A DNA stretch of 64,000 nt, from assembly GCF_910592395.1 (NCBI RefSeq), contig NC_088314.1:20664070-20728069 (forward strand). The letters run 5' to 3'. Below the pieces are notes generated by a model. That model saw only the letters and a program-made list of their open reading frames with translations. It was not told where the DNA came from and ran no database searches. Positions within the stretch are counted from its first letter, which is position 1. Each line of letters opens with the position of its first letter. This document shows, in pieces, positions 35,633 to 49,100 of the stretch. The stretch comes from Lineus longissimus. Lineage: Eukaryota; Nemertea; Pilidiophora; Heteronemertea; Lineidae. Made by a program: the position numbers and the translations under genes.

Positions 35633-38172
35633 CTACAGATGTCAGTGAGATCATAATTAAGTAGCTTGGGGCCTACCTGTTGATAGGTATCACAAGGAAG
35701 AAGGTGCTGACACCTATCAACTACTCGCATCTGATGCCAAGAGTCAGTTTACTGTGCATTACCTCTGAGATGATATCTCTTCAGTTATGAGGAACTTGTC
35801 ATTTACTCATACTGGTAGAGGTTTAAGATCTGATGTGCCCTCTACATCAGAGCTCCTGAGACTCCTTCTTCAGATATAAGTGGGGTCAAAATCATATCAG
35901 ATCGAGCGATAGGTGTCTTGATGTCAGCCGTCACAAATGTCTGTTGAATTATGACACAAGAGGCCAACCCGCTGTACCGGTATGGTAGTAATGTACTGTT
36001 CTCCCTTTAATAATGTTGCTTGATCAAATCAGCCTGGAGCGCGTCATGTCTGCTATCGATCTTGTGTCTCCTGAAGTGTGCCTTGAAAGGGTTACCGTTG
36101 ACGTCTGATCGAGAACCAATTGAAAGCTCCTTCTGGGACCAGTCAATATTGGTTGATTGACAGCATCTGCCGCGGCCGTTTCTATCCATCATTAGTCACA
36201 TGACCATCCGAGACTGGCGTACAGCGTCACCGATCAATCATGCACCGTTTTTTTGTCGTCGTTGTTCGATATCCGTCTAGAATTGCATTCATGATCCAAT
36301 CACTTTATCAAGAGTTGGTATTCGGCGTGGAGACAAATATCTCATCCTGGAATTGAAATGAATCTTTGGAAAAAATGCTGAATTCACCAGAAATGGGTTT
36401 GATGCAGAATTGAGCTCCTAATGAAAGGGAAGGCATGGTATGGCGGGTCAAGGGGGACTGCTGCACGGGAGATGTGGGGTCTGATTCCATATGCTATGTT
36501 CTTGAGTTTGTGGTCTTCTGCTCCTCACTGTCTGTGAATCCTGCAGAAATAGACTGTCGATGTCAGTGCAAGTTAAAGTGGCCTGGTTGACATTGAGTTT
36601 ACGTTGTCACGAACAAGTCATGTCCAATGAATGGGCCACTTGTGACGTTTCACTTTTCACTCTCGTCATCCTTAGTCAAGTAATAAACCTGCTTGTGACT
36701 TTTCAGATGTATTATGGTCCTATCTTGTGTTTTTTCTTCCCATTCTACAATTAACTAATCGATATTCTCCATCTTTTTAATTTCAGGTAAGTACTAATCC
36801 CATCAGCTAGAGTAGATTGTGTTCATCAGACTCACTGTAGGTGGCACCACCAGTGGTAAAGTATCGCTTCTGCTAAAATTTCCAAACTCGAAATGGCAAG
36901 ATATTTCACTTTCGCTGGAGCGAATGATTGAGAAGTCATATGCCATATTTACATACTAATTGAGTTGTGAGTTCTTGTTACTCATTATCGTTAAATACGC
37001 CTCATTATGCTCTTTGCTATTTAGAAATGATATAATCAGTATAGCGCATCGGGATATTTTTAAAGCATTTGTCATAAGGTCCAAAAAAGTCTCAAAGACT
37101 TGCCAAGATTTCTACGCTCGAGAAATTGATCTAGCGATTGTTGCCATGGATACTGATATAAATAAGACTTCCTTCAATTCCACTGAGTAATTGAATTGAA
37201 AAAATCTCGAAATAATCTTGAAATTTGCTGATGGCAAGTTCGGTCTTAAAGAATGAGGCTTCAAAGCGTATCGAAATTGATGACTCTTGAAATATAGTTG
37301 TCTTTAAATCGACAAAATGTGACAATCAGGAAAAGGATTTGACAATATGGCCTTATGGTAATCTTGAAAACTATTTCGGGTAGTTTGAGAATCTGCTTCT
37401 TTTTAAATGAGGTTGCAGTGAAGTTTGAAGTCGCTTTTGAAGAATCTGTGATTCTTGAAATATCTCTCATTTCATTTATTGTTAAAAATTGTTGATGTTG
37501 AAGAACAGTTTCAAAGCTTTGCAAACTTGTTCACCGGGATTGTCTTTGGCAGGGTACATAAATATTACATGAAGAGTCATGTTGAAATGTTCTTTCTGCT
37601 AAGAAAATGTCCTCGCTTCAGAATTTTCAAAATACGGAAATTTCACACTTTTGTTCGGAAAGCTGTGAGGTGATAGTTTTTCTTACCCCAGATCTTTGTT
37701 CTCACTCATTCCTGCTGAAAAACAACGGCTGCTTTGTCAGGAAATTGAGCAGTGTGAGGCTAATATAATTTGCTGGTAGGGGCTTTCAAATGAAGTATTA
37801 GCTTTCTAAGGAAGGGAAAGTGATACTGGTAATAGAGAGGCATTCTTCTTTCTTGTCTTGAAGTATGTCTGGTTTGTGAAATGACACAGCCAGACTTCTT
37901 CTCCAAAAATTCCAAAAAACTGACTTTTTCACATGAAATATGCTTCAGGTTTAATTTCGATTGTCCCAGTATGTGGTAAGGTATGACTGGAGCTGCTTTC
38001 AAAAGCAGATGGTCATGATGTAAAGGTTATGCTAGGAGGTGTAGTTGCCCATTCCTTTCATGGATTACCATGTATTGTGACTCATTTACAAGCGTTTGAT
38101 TTCAACCTGTGGTCGAATGCAATGGTGGGGACTAAAGAAGACGTGGCATGGTTTGAGAGGGGTGCGCATGAC

Positions 38173-38263
38173 CGGGTTGGCTGGTGCAGACCAGTCAACT
38201 GTGCGGGTTGGCTGGTGCAGACCAGTCAACTGTGCGGGTTGGCTGGTGCAGACCAGTCAACTG
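38173..38263. repeat. 31-bp tandem repeat, 3 copies
   Basis: The unit 'cgggttggctggtgcagacc' plus 'agtcaactgtg' repeats at 38173, 38204 and 38235. The last copy ends in 'ctgag', followed by a short duplicated 'tgagtttgttgaaat'. Confidence 0.95.
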
Positions 38264-39155
38264 AGTTTGTTGAAATGACTGAGTTTGTTGAAATAAGCTA
38301 ACAAGTGATTGATTGAGGAAATTGTTTGCTGCAATGTACATTGTACCTTCAGCTTACACTTTTGAAGGTAAACCGGTCTTGCAAACCTCATACATCACGC
38401 TTTTAATTTCATCCTGCCTAAATATTTGGCTTCACCTGACAGCCTGGCCTTGCTCCTGCTCGTGATAAATCAAGCAGGAAAATTTGGCTGGAGATCTTTT
38501 CATCATTTCTGGACTTAGTAATTCTTGGTGTATAAAACTGTTTATGTTGCCGGCCGTATGTTTTGGCATCCTGTTCCAGCGTGTTCGACATCTTATCTAC
38601 CGGTGATATCCCCGTAGCGTTTAACAGACGGTATATTGTAGAAAATATCAGCACTAATATCAATAAATGATGCTGATTTATTTTAGGATTTGCTGGGAGC
38701 CTCGATATTCTTGCAAACTGGTAAAGCAGTAATGAAAACTCCTTTTCCCTGGGGGTATATGCATGGAAAGGTGTTAAGTTATTCTTAGCATACTTAGGCT
38801 ACTTGAAGCATGGAAATATGTTGAAGTCAGTTCCTATTAAAATGTATCGTTGGAATTCATAGGTATTCCTTCCAGTGGGAAGAAAAGAACTATGGAGTAG
38901 CTGGTTGTATCTGGTTTCTTTCACTCCTTACGCCCGTCACATCATTCAAGGTTATTCTCCAAGCCTGGAATTGATCAGTTTGTGCCATGGTTTGATGGAA
39001 CTGCAATCATCTGTGTGTTCTTTTCGTCCTTACATCAATTTCTGTTCAAGGATATGTTTCAAGACGGATTGGACGTTTGGTTGAATGACAACCTTAAAAC
39101 TTGGCTGCTTCGATTCAAACGATTTCAGTATTTACTTCAAAATAGTTCTGTTTGA

Positions 39156-39350
39156 GGGAGTGCAGTGGCATAGTGGTTAGAATGCTGGATTCTTAACTAA
39201 GTGGTCATGGGTTCAAATTTTTGTTAAATTTATGTTCAAGTGAGCACTAAGAAGCAGTTCCTTAACATTTCCCAGAACGCCTCATGACAAAGGCCTTGAG
39301 AAAGCACCTGTCCATGAGGAAGTGTTTAAGAAAGCAGACTTTAACTTTAC
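39156..39350 (+). mobile_element. tRNA-derived SINE
   Basis: 'gtggcatagtggttagaatg' (39166-39185) is a strong A-box region and 'catgggttcaaat' (39206-39218) a strong B box, with spacing like a tRNA. An apparent anticodon-loop sequence 'ggattcttaactaag' lies between them. The body continues to about 39350 with no acceptor-stem pairing, which is typical of a tRNA-derived SINE. The 3' limit is approximate. Confidence 0.6.
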
Positions 39351-40351
39351 AGCTATATGTCAACCGATATGAAGTATCAATTCGTTGTTTAGTTAAGATG
39401 CTACTTTCAAAATTCGATATAGGGATACCAACTAGTGTGTATTGCCATTGAGATATGTTGGTGAGAAGTAGCTATCTTGTCTCGGTCAATCAACCGTAAG
39501 GTTTCTAAGGTACTGATTGTGTTGTTGTGTTCTGTACATTCCTGCGTAAAAAATCGCAGATGGAATTCTACATCAGTTTCATTGAGTTCACACACATTTC
39601 TCCTCATCGGGCCAAGTATTTTGGGAGAGGGACCTCGTCAGAGATTAAGACGAATCATATCTGCTGGTCATAACATGATATCCGGTTTTGCACAAACATT
39701 GAGCTTGCGATTAGGAAAGAGTCAGATCTACATGTCTAATATACTGACTGGAGAAACTGTTCCAAACTGTTCATCATGTCCATTTTAGAATATTTCTGTG
39801 ACTGACTGGATCAAGTAAACCTTTCACGAGGACCTAACTTAGAAGATGTTGTCACCATGTGCCAAGGAGATTCAGATGAGGAGTATATCAGATGTGGAAA
39901 AGTTCTTCTTCCTTCTTTGAGGTTTGATCTGTTCGGTGTTATGGATCGTATCTATTACGTCAATCGTCGAGGTTCGTTTTACTGTGTGCCATGCGGAGAT
40001 TGGCATTCTACTTGTAATGGGTAAGCAACCATTCTTTACCTCTTGTAATAGGTACCCGGCAAGCAATCGTTTGTAATGGGTTCCCGACAAGCAACTGGTA
40101 GTGAGGACTACTGATGGATGGTGCGGCTGATTGACCTGCCATCAACAGCAGACCTTTGCTTCTGGTCCAGACATGATTGTTGACCAAGTGCCTGGGGAAA
40201 TAAGCCGGTTCAACCAACTGAATACAATCAGGCGAAACTTGCCTTCTGGTAGTCGGGTCATTATTGCTGACCAAATGATGACAAAGAGCTCTTCACCAAA
40301 CTGTGTCTCCTGCCTCATGGTACATGCTGGAAGGAAATGAGATGGTTCCTG

Positions 40352-40540
40352 TGATGGGTAAGGACTGCAGTGGTCCATGACTACTGATCAGCAGGTTGGT
40401 GGTTCAATACTCATGAGTGGCATAAGACATTAGGCAGGTCTCGTTGCCTTGCATGCCTGAATCATCTCTGTCAGGTTTTCTCAGGTTTGTGTGCAGCGCC
40501 TCTGAGTTCTGCTGAAAGGGTTAAAGTGTATAGTTGGGTT
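40352..40540 (+). mobile_element. tRNA-like SINE (possible)
   Basis: A good B box, 'ggtggttcaatactc' (about 40398-40412), follows a weaker A-box-like 'gatgggtaaggactgcagtgg' (about 40352). The downstream part includes 'gcagcgcctctgagttctgctgaaagggtt', which could be a SINE tail. Just upstream (about 40010-40100) three imperfect copies of 'cttgtaat(g/a)ggt-c-agcaa' form a short tandem repeat. Confidence 0.45.
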
Positions 40541-41368
40541 TGTTGATAGACTATCAACCTCAACTTCTCTTCTTATCATCAAAGACTTTGTGACCCATTC
40601 TTCAGCCTTCGCCATGATGACTAAGAACAAGTGAATATCAAGCCCGGGCCCATTTCAAATCCCTGATAATGTGAAAGTCTTTGGCCATCTTCTCGTATGG
40701 ATTTCTCCTGATCACAGGCTATCGATATCGACTCCTGGAACTAAAGAGATAATGGAATGTCATATCGATCAACGACTGTCTAGAAGTTTGGCGATTAGTG
40801 CCATTCAATAGAATAATTGATGGAAATTTGACTACGCGACAATTGACTTCATTTCGATATGGAGTCAAATTTTAAAGTGTTCCTGTCATAATACAGACAA
40901 AGGAATCCAGCGAGCACTTCAACTGAAATGTTGTGTAAGAAATGCTACAGAATTGTCTTCATCTGACATGACATTTGTTGATTGACGCTGCTCAGATTTA
41001 TGAACGAGAGCCTGTTCCTGCCTTCCCGTTTTATCCGGTCATTCTAAACTCTCCTAAGCAAACTTTCATAAGAAAAATGTCAGAAAATGAAATACTATTT
41101 AGCAGCTCACAGTGTCTATGGGCAGTGTGCAGAATTATTGTGGACCAAATGATCAATGAGGTCTATTGAATGTGTGTATTGTTGCTCCATTGAATCACAT
41201 AGACAATCAGAGAGAATGAATGCCAGCAAATCTAATCCCCAATCCTCTAATCACTTGATTGACAATGAATAGCAATGGCGTACCATATCTGATTGTCTAT
41301 GGGATTGTGATGTCAGCAGAAACATTGACCTTACTTGTATTGTACTCCTCTAGAAAATCATGAACCAA

Positions 41369-41624
41369 GACACATGGTTGGAGGACCAGGTCTTGCCTTG
41401 CTGTGTTGTTGACGTTACATCATCTATGTGACGACACATGGTTGGAGGACCAGGTCTTGCCTTGCTGTGTTGTTGACGTTACATCATCTATGTGACGACA
41501 CATGGTTGGAGGACCAGGTCTTGCCTTGCTGTGTTGTTGACGTTACATCATCTATGTGACGACACATGGTTTGAGGACCAGGTCTTGCCTTGCTGTGTTG
41601 TTGACGTTACATCATTTATGTGAC
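41369..41624. repeat. 64-bp tandem repeat, 4 copies
   Basis: Perfect spacing at 41369, 41433, 41497 and 41561. Each unit runs from 'gacacatggtt(g/t)gaggacc' to 'gttacatcat(c/t)tatgtgac'. Copies are nearly identical, so the array is young. Confidence 0.95.
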
Positions 41625-44600
41625 AAATTGTTTTAACATGTATTTCGTGTAACACGGTATTGGGTGTTTCCCCCTCAATGATAGTCTAGAAAATCAACTT
41701 GTCTTCTCCATCACTGATGTATGCAATGGTTATGCGGGCAACCAGATAGAAAAAACACATAATAAGCATGTTCGTTCTATGAGTATTATGGGATAGAACA
41801 TTTTGCCGTCATTCGTCATTAAGATCTTGGCAGGTGGCCTTCTGCGCCATAGCGGTGGCCCACCGCGTCACTTCTTATAATACTCGACAAGAACCTCATT
41901 AACCTCACCATAGAAAGAGAAACTTCTCAATACGACTGAGCAGATCAATAGCAATTTTGGCGGGGAATTATATTTTGGGTGTTAGCGCTGGTGGTGAATA
42001 GAGCCATGATGAGTGTGCAATCTGATTATGAGCTCTAATTCGTGAAAGGAGGATTATATTTGAGTCATAAGTATTGGTGTCTTAGGATCGTGGAGATGTT
42101 GGGCGACACTTGGCTCCAGCATCTTAGCAACGTATAGAAGGAAAGGCATGTTGTCCTTGAGTCAAACACCCGTCAAACAGTATTAACATTGGTGGTATCT
42201 CCTACTGTTTCTTTCTCCGCGCATTCTACTAGAGCGATTACCTTTGACAGATTACAAGATGGGTGTCTTCTTATACCATTCTCTGTTAGAAATCACTGTT
42301 CTGTCTCCATTCACCTGATCCTGACTTGCTACGCATCATGTCCACCCAGAAACTCAGTTTCATTTAATGCTTCTTTGTTTTCTGCAGAATCTGCTGGTGT
42401 GATTGGGCATAATAGCTGGCTTCCTTTTCCTTGTTGTAAATCATGACTCTGGTCCAAGGTTGTATCACTTTACTTGTGCTATATCAAGTAAGCGTTAAAA
42501 CTATTTCATGGCGTTCAAAAGCTTTGTTCTGGCTTATTCACGGCTTTTAAGATGCAAGGTGACAGATTTAACGAATAAGCCAGCGTAGCTAAGACATCCA
42601 TTAGAAATAGTCACAAGGTACCTCGCATTATAAAACATAGCTCACTCTTGGCTAAGATTTGTAAATGTAAGCAGTGATGTGTTGGTGATAGTGTCACAAA
42701 CTCGGCGATTCCCATTAGAAAAGTTGCAAGATAAATCATTATTATCAGTACCATTAGCACTGCGTCTTAAAAAGGAAAATGCATCGGTGCTGAGATTGAG
42801 TGGGTGAAAAGGGAGCGTATTAATGTCAAACCGATTTTGTGTTGCTCCTAATGCTGACAAATTGAGAGCTTATAAAAGTTTTTTCATGTGTGCACATTTA
42901 GTCGACTAAAAACCTTAGCTGTATAGATTGCATTTGACTTGAGCTATTAGTAAGCATTACTGGTGTGGTTATAGAATAGACTGGTGTGGTTCTTGATCAC
43001 ACTACCAGGGTGCATGAAACTGACAAGCAGTAGTTTATGGCTCAAATGTCACGAGCATGTCTGAGATTTGTCTAATTATTTATGCTCTAAGCCTTAAAAT
43101 GTTCACGGCACTGAACTTAACTGAAGAAGATCACATCAAGTTATCGCCAGCATTAGTACTGTAGCCAAACTTGTGTTGAACAACCATAACATGTCTCTGA
43201 CAACCAGTAACTAGGTCCTATTCTCGTCAGAGTATTGACGTCAAGCCGCCTCTGATTACAGCAATGGCGTGTCTTCTCACTATGAAAGGTCATTGTACCC
43301 CCATAAACATCTCCTCATCCCACTTGCTTCCGAAACTTGGTCCCCATCTGCGACAGACACCATTATGTGGATAGAATTCTGCTAAATTTGGATGTTCATA
43401 TCGCTAAGTGAATAGCTGTCACCTGATATCGTCGCTCGATGAGTTTTTCGCACTATTCAATCACTACTTGGAGAATTTCTGATCGTTCTGCTGCGTGTTT
43501 TTGCTCCATGATTATTTTCTCACCATAAGGTTCAGCCTGGTGATGGGGTAGGGATCTCTGTGCCTGTTTCCATGCTACCATGTGCAAGCTGTTGACGTGC
43601 TTCGAAGCATTCTTGGAAACAAACAACTCTGTATTGACAGGATTATGTAACTTGAGATGAACTTTCGTTACAGAGCTGATTTTGAATTTCTTACGATTCA
43701 GCGTCTTTTAGGAAAGAGGAGAAGCTGGTTCCGTTCATAATACGAACATCTTTCAACAAGTTGGATTGAAATATTACCACTCTGGAGAGTAATGGATAGA
43801 TGAGATGTCAATTTTGTCCGAGTTTGGACCCATATACACCCTAGTAAAGATGAGTGTCACCTTTGGAAAGGTTGACACCAGTTTGAATAATTGCAGGCAG
43901 TGTTTTGGTAGATTCTTCAAAAAGGGGAAATTTCTTAAATTCTGCACCTCAGGTTGATGTCGGTTATTTTGGACAACAGACGTCTTCATTATCTGCGTGA
44001 TTGATCGATTGATTGATGAGTTAATTGATTGATGGGTTTGGCTGATTGATAGGTTGGCCGATTTCTCATTCTCAATGCTTGGTTGATCAAGAGTTTAGAG
44101 CATGTAAGAAGTGAACCTGTCTCATTTTCATTGGGCTGCACATTGATTGCTGTGTCGCATGTGAGTGACCCAGCTGAAGTTATTGCTGGAATTCGATTAG
44201 GACTGCTAATAGTATTCTGCTCATCGGACGTATCTCATCATTAGATTAATTTGAAGAAGACACCATCATTGCTGTCCTCGTTGCTCAGCTTTGTGGTTGT
44301 ATTTGGCTTTTTCCTGGTGAAATAGGTATGAAGTGCAGTGCGTCTTGAGCAATTGATGTTTGTTATTTGCCAGATTATGAAATCCGATTCGACCTGATCT
44401 TGTCTCTCTTCCTCTGGTGTGAGATTGTGAATCGTTTCCATGGATTGAAAGATGGGCAAGACTGGGCTATGTCGGTGTGTTGGGGATACTGTCGATATTC
44501 ATTCATGGATGGTTAAAGGAATTGTTGATAATGGATCAGTCAGTTCTCCTGTTGGTGGAGTGGCCAGCCTACGCCGAGCTATCAGGTCTCCTTCTGTAAA

Positions 44601-45729
44601 AATCATATCAAAATGATGTTATTGCGTGTTGAGTTTGATGTGATGTCATTCTCACCAGAAGCAGGCCCAATAACTTGGCTTGTTACTCCAACACCTGGAG
44701 CACGGATTCAGAAAGAGTCGAGTTGTTCCACCCTTGACTAGTCTGTTCACCACGATATTGAAACCAGGCATGTCTTTCTAAGTGATGATGCCATGCACCA
44801 AAACCTCATGTGAAAACAACTGCTGTAGTATGGGGATCTGATGCTAACCGAGTTACTCTGGTTTCGGCAAGAGTGGAATATTGATGATCTTCATGCGAAG
44901 AGATGTGGCAATGATTCAAAGTACAGCCAGGCTGAGTTGGCACCCTGACCGTGGCAATCCAGGAACTCGAGGAGGAGTACCTAGATGACATGGGAGTGTA
45001 TTAGAGGAAACCGTTCTGTCAGTCTTTGATTTGGTCTCCTGTTGTCATGATTGATGCAGTGTTCCAATCAACATACCATCATAACTTCTTTCTTCCATTC
45101 AACAGTGGAATCTGCGTTCATATCCGGTTGTAAGGTTCGTCTGGGTTCTATTAGCTGATTGAATGGTGAATGGTTGAACTCGCAATCAATTTATGGCCAC
45201 GCTTACAGGTTGTGTATCCTTGAAGGCTGCCCATCCTGGCATGAACAGATTCAGAACTGGCATGAACAGTTCATCTGATGACCGTTTGCTTATTGACTCT
45301 GCTTCGATTGAACTCTGAATCTGAATGTTTTGATTGATCTATGGCCACCTTTATGGTTCATGGTGGTAGGTTGTTCTATATCTGACTGGCTAAGTCATGT
45401 AGACTTGCGTGCACCATTCTGAGCCAATGACGGCCTTGTAGCATTTCACAATTTTGGTTCTCGTCTGGTTCGGATGTGATGACCTTGATGTTTCATTGAC
45501 CTTCATCCAGTCATTGGCGTATCGAGCGTGTCACATGGATGATTGATCATAGGATCTAGTATGGATTTTGTGGCTTCCAGATACAGCCCGCCCTAGATAT
45601 CGAAATATTCCTCGATTGATAGTGTCAGGAAGTTGATCTTCATGTTTCCTATTGGAAGGAAGCCACCTGAAGGGAACTTCCTTGAAGGAGGATGGGCCAC
45701 TTTAGAAGAGGGTGGACATTCCTGGAGAT

Positions 45730-46109
45730 AATTCAGAGAATCCACTGGAATTATTGGAGAATTCACTGAGAGTTTTGAGGTTTTTAGTTGTCAGTTTTGT
45801 TCTGTATTCACCATTGAAGGGATCTTCTTGTGGCGTTATGGATTCAGTAGAGTGATATCATCAACATAAATCTCATGTGAACTGGTAAAGAACGTCGACT
45901 TTGATGTCCTTCAGAAGGCGTTTCAAGGTTGTTCCCTCTCTGAAAGACCACAAATGTGCCCCGTTGACAAACACGTTATTTCCTTTTAAAATATTGATCA
46001 CGTCGTCAATATAAACGTCCATTGGTAAAAACCTCCCTTTGATGATCTTTTGAAGGGAGTAGTTTCCCCTGCTCCGTAGGACGTTATTGACAAATCGTGC
46101 CTTGACCTT
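45730..46109 (-). pseudogene. Decayed coding remnant with ~40-residue internal repeats
   Basis: On the - strand an ATG-poor open frame of 78 codons runs from 46109 to a TGA at 45873-45875 and reads like protein: GNYSLQKIIKGRFLPMDVYI, then DDVINILKGNNVFVNGAHLW, then SFREGTTLKRLLKDIKVDVL. The pattern (G-x-LK/Q-x2-x-K-x-x-V-IDD-I) repeats about every 40 residues. A further copy (HEIYVDDITLLN) follows in another frame after the stop, then PFNGEYRTKLTTKNLKTLSE. This looks like a frameshifted piece of a repeat-containing protein gene. Weaker coding-like sequence continues upstream to about 46400. I do not recognise the parent gene. Confidence 0.35.
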
Positions 46110-49100
46110 TCACGTTGATTAACATCACTCGCAGCAGTAGGCTCAGTTGACATAACAAAAAAATTTGACTGGGGACTGTTTACAAAGATGATTCTGGTAG
46201 GAGAGGGAGCGTAGGTGAGCTCAGTTTTCAGTCGGCGTTGAAAGGCTTGGCCTCTAAACGTATTGTGTGCAGGATTGGGATTGGGAGGTATGTCATATGC
46301 AGCCCAGTAGGAGAACACGTCCAAGAATGAAACCTTCGTTGACAGCCTTTCTCTTGAGGATATCTTCTCTGGCTTCTGTTTTGAATCTCAAACCCTTGGA
46401 TTGGTCATCTCGAAAGGCTTTATTGCAGTGGATCTAGGGACCACACGTTCACATTTTTGGACAGATAGTGGCTTATCTTGTGCCTTTCTGCTTGGATAAC
46501 TTGTAGATGTTTCTGTGAACTTTAAGTTTTAAAGGTTTTCCTGCAGATGGTCTGAGTAAGATCTAATCGATGTAGAGAATGCCAGATGACCATGATGTGG
46601 ATACTATCTAAGACATACCTTGTGGGTTGATTATTTTCAGAAACAATAACTCTCTTGCGGATAAAAACATTCTTCGAGACGGTGCTTTGGGCTATGAAAG
46701 CAAACGCTATGTGTTTGTAACATATGAACCGTGTTTGATACAAGGTATCATCAAAACAGATAGGAAAGGTTTTACCATGCGGTAGGTTTGCGTAGAACAG
46801 AAACTACTTCACAACAAAATATGAAAAAAGCCATGATGTTAACTTCAGTGGTTCCCAGTTCATCTTTAGTGACTATGAGTTGGGTTTCAAAGACAAAACT
46901 CTTGGATCTTTTGCCCCGATGTGCCCATGGCTAATTTGGTTATAATGAGCGAGGGCTTGCAGCGACTATGGGATGTATTCTGTGTACGTCGTCAACCGAG
47001 GAAGGCCCAACGAACCACGGCGAGTACGGGGTAAGTTGATATTGTTGATGGTATGATATTGGATGTTACTGTTTTTAAAACGTCCGCTCGTTGTCAATAC
47101 TCTAAGCTAATACTAGGACTACCGCTAGTTCTAGCGTGTGGACATTCTCTGCAGTTCCATCCAATTCCATTAGCAAGTTTTGTGATTACTGTGCGGTTAT
47201 CTTCCCGTGGTGCGTCATCCTGCTGGGATTTATGGCAATGCAGCGCTGTATCCATATAACCAAGGCGTACAGGATACCTGGGTCTGATAGGAAAATCAAT
47301 AAACAGCTAATATACTGCGGACATGAGCTGGAGATGAGTTAACAGTTGCTACTTGTTGGATTTGGGAGGTATGCTCAACAGCTTTGAAATGAGTTTGAGT
47401 TTGAACTTGTAGGATTTGGGAGTTGTTGGTATGAGATTATTAAGGCTGTGAATTGAGAACCTTCAGTGCAGCCAGATTAAGTTACACTGAGTTGCTGTCA
47501 GTGTTTATCTCACGTGATATTGTCACTAAAATGGTTCCAGGGAAGTGGTGACTAAAAGCCCCCTGCCAGCCTTTCAATCAAGATTTATCTGCTGATCTTG
47601 GTGATAAATATATTAAGAGAGGTCTGAAACAGTCCTTGTTCCATGTCTGCCTTGATTGATCGTAGACAGATAGCAGGTGATTTTGGCTATAAATAACGTC
47701 CAAATGAACACAGTTTACAGCTGTTTGTCTAAATCGACTGCTGTACATGTGCATGAAGACCTCCCACCCCCACTCGATCTTCATCTTCTGATGTAGCAGC
47801 CAAGGTTTGGTTCCAGTAGGGGGGTCATACAAAGTTGCAAGCCAAAGGCCCTAAACACTGCATTAGTATCAGGTATTGAACCTACAATGTCTTGATCCTG
47901 TCTCTCCACCTCCTCACCCACTAGACTACACCATTCCTCGGCATGCTTCATCAATGTACCCGCCTCATCAGGAAGACACTCTGACGTCAAACCATTCGTC
48001 CGAGACAGATTTGGCCCGATGATGAATGACAGTTCGGTTATCTTTTCATTCTCGATCAATTCCTCATTATGTTGATTGATTCCTCATTATGTTGATCTAT
48101 GGCTGTAACCATCTGTTGTGTATTGTACTGTCTCCACTTGTCGACATAACATTGAGTGTTTATCCCTTTGGTTTGGTGTTCAGGGCCAATTATGTTCCAG
48201 TTCTCTGATATTGCTGTTTGCTGATAGAGATGTCACAGTGTACTTTACCATCTTGTGTCGGTTTCTAACATCTTTGAACACAACTGATATATTCAAATTC
48301 AAATTATAGATGTCCAATGTTAGACGGACACCGCTTGGCTTTAATCAGTTTCAGTGAGAGTTATGAGATGTGATGATGAGCACTTTACCAATATGTTATG
48401 TTTGCCCATCTGTTGGCCCAGGGGCAGAAACATTCAATATTAGTCGATCAATCAGAATCGTGCATAGTGTCATTATTGACCCAGCCATGTGGCCAGTGTT
48501 CGAGAACGGATCAAAGTGTGGCCATTAGAAACGATACACGGACTGTTCCCCGCGGGGCCAACAAATTTTTTACGATTTCATTAAAAATTTGATTTTAAAC
48601 TGTGTTCACCTGTTGCTGTTATTTCGTATTCCTTGGGATAGGAACCGATTTACAGACCCGCGATCCAGGTCCCCGAACTTGGCATAGATTTTGAGTCGGA
48701 GCTGAGTGCCAATTGCGTCACAAAATGTTTGGAATGTACCTTGGGTCAAGATGTTTTGTGTCCGTTATCTCTTGGAAGGAGTCGTGAATCCATGTTGCTT
48801 TCATCGCAGGAAGTCTTACACAGTCTCTCAGATCTCAAGGTAGTGTGGCCTTAAAGACGATGCCTTTTTTTCAGGGATATGTCATCAGCCCCCCACCCCT
48901 CCCAAAACCTGGCAGGAAAATAATAATGCAGTGTGCCTGTGAATATGTTTTGTTGACTTGGGTGGAATATAACACAAACTTAGGTTTGGGGAGAAAGAAA
49001 ATGAACTTTAATTGTAGGAATTGTTGGATAAGTTTACAAGGCTGAGTCTAAGTGACGCAAGTATGCATTAATTTGACCAAATATTTTTACTACACGCTAA

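Noticed and set aside
38173-41624. CRISPR array, suggested by regular repeats of 31 and 64 bp.
   Set aside because: The repeats are head-to-tail with no unique spacers, in an animal intron. They are ordinary minisatellites.
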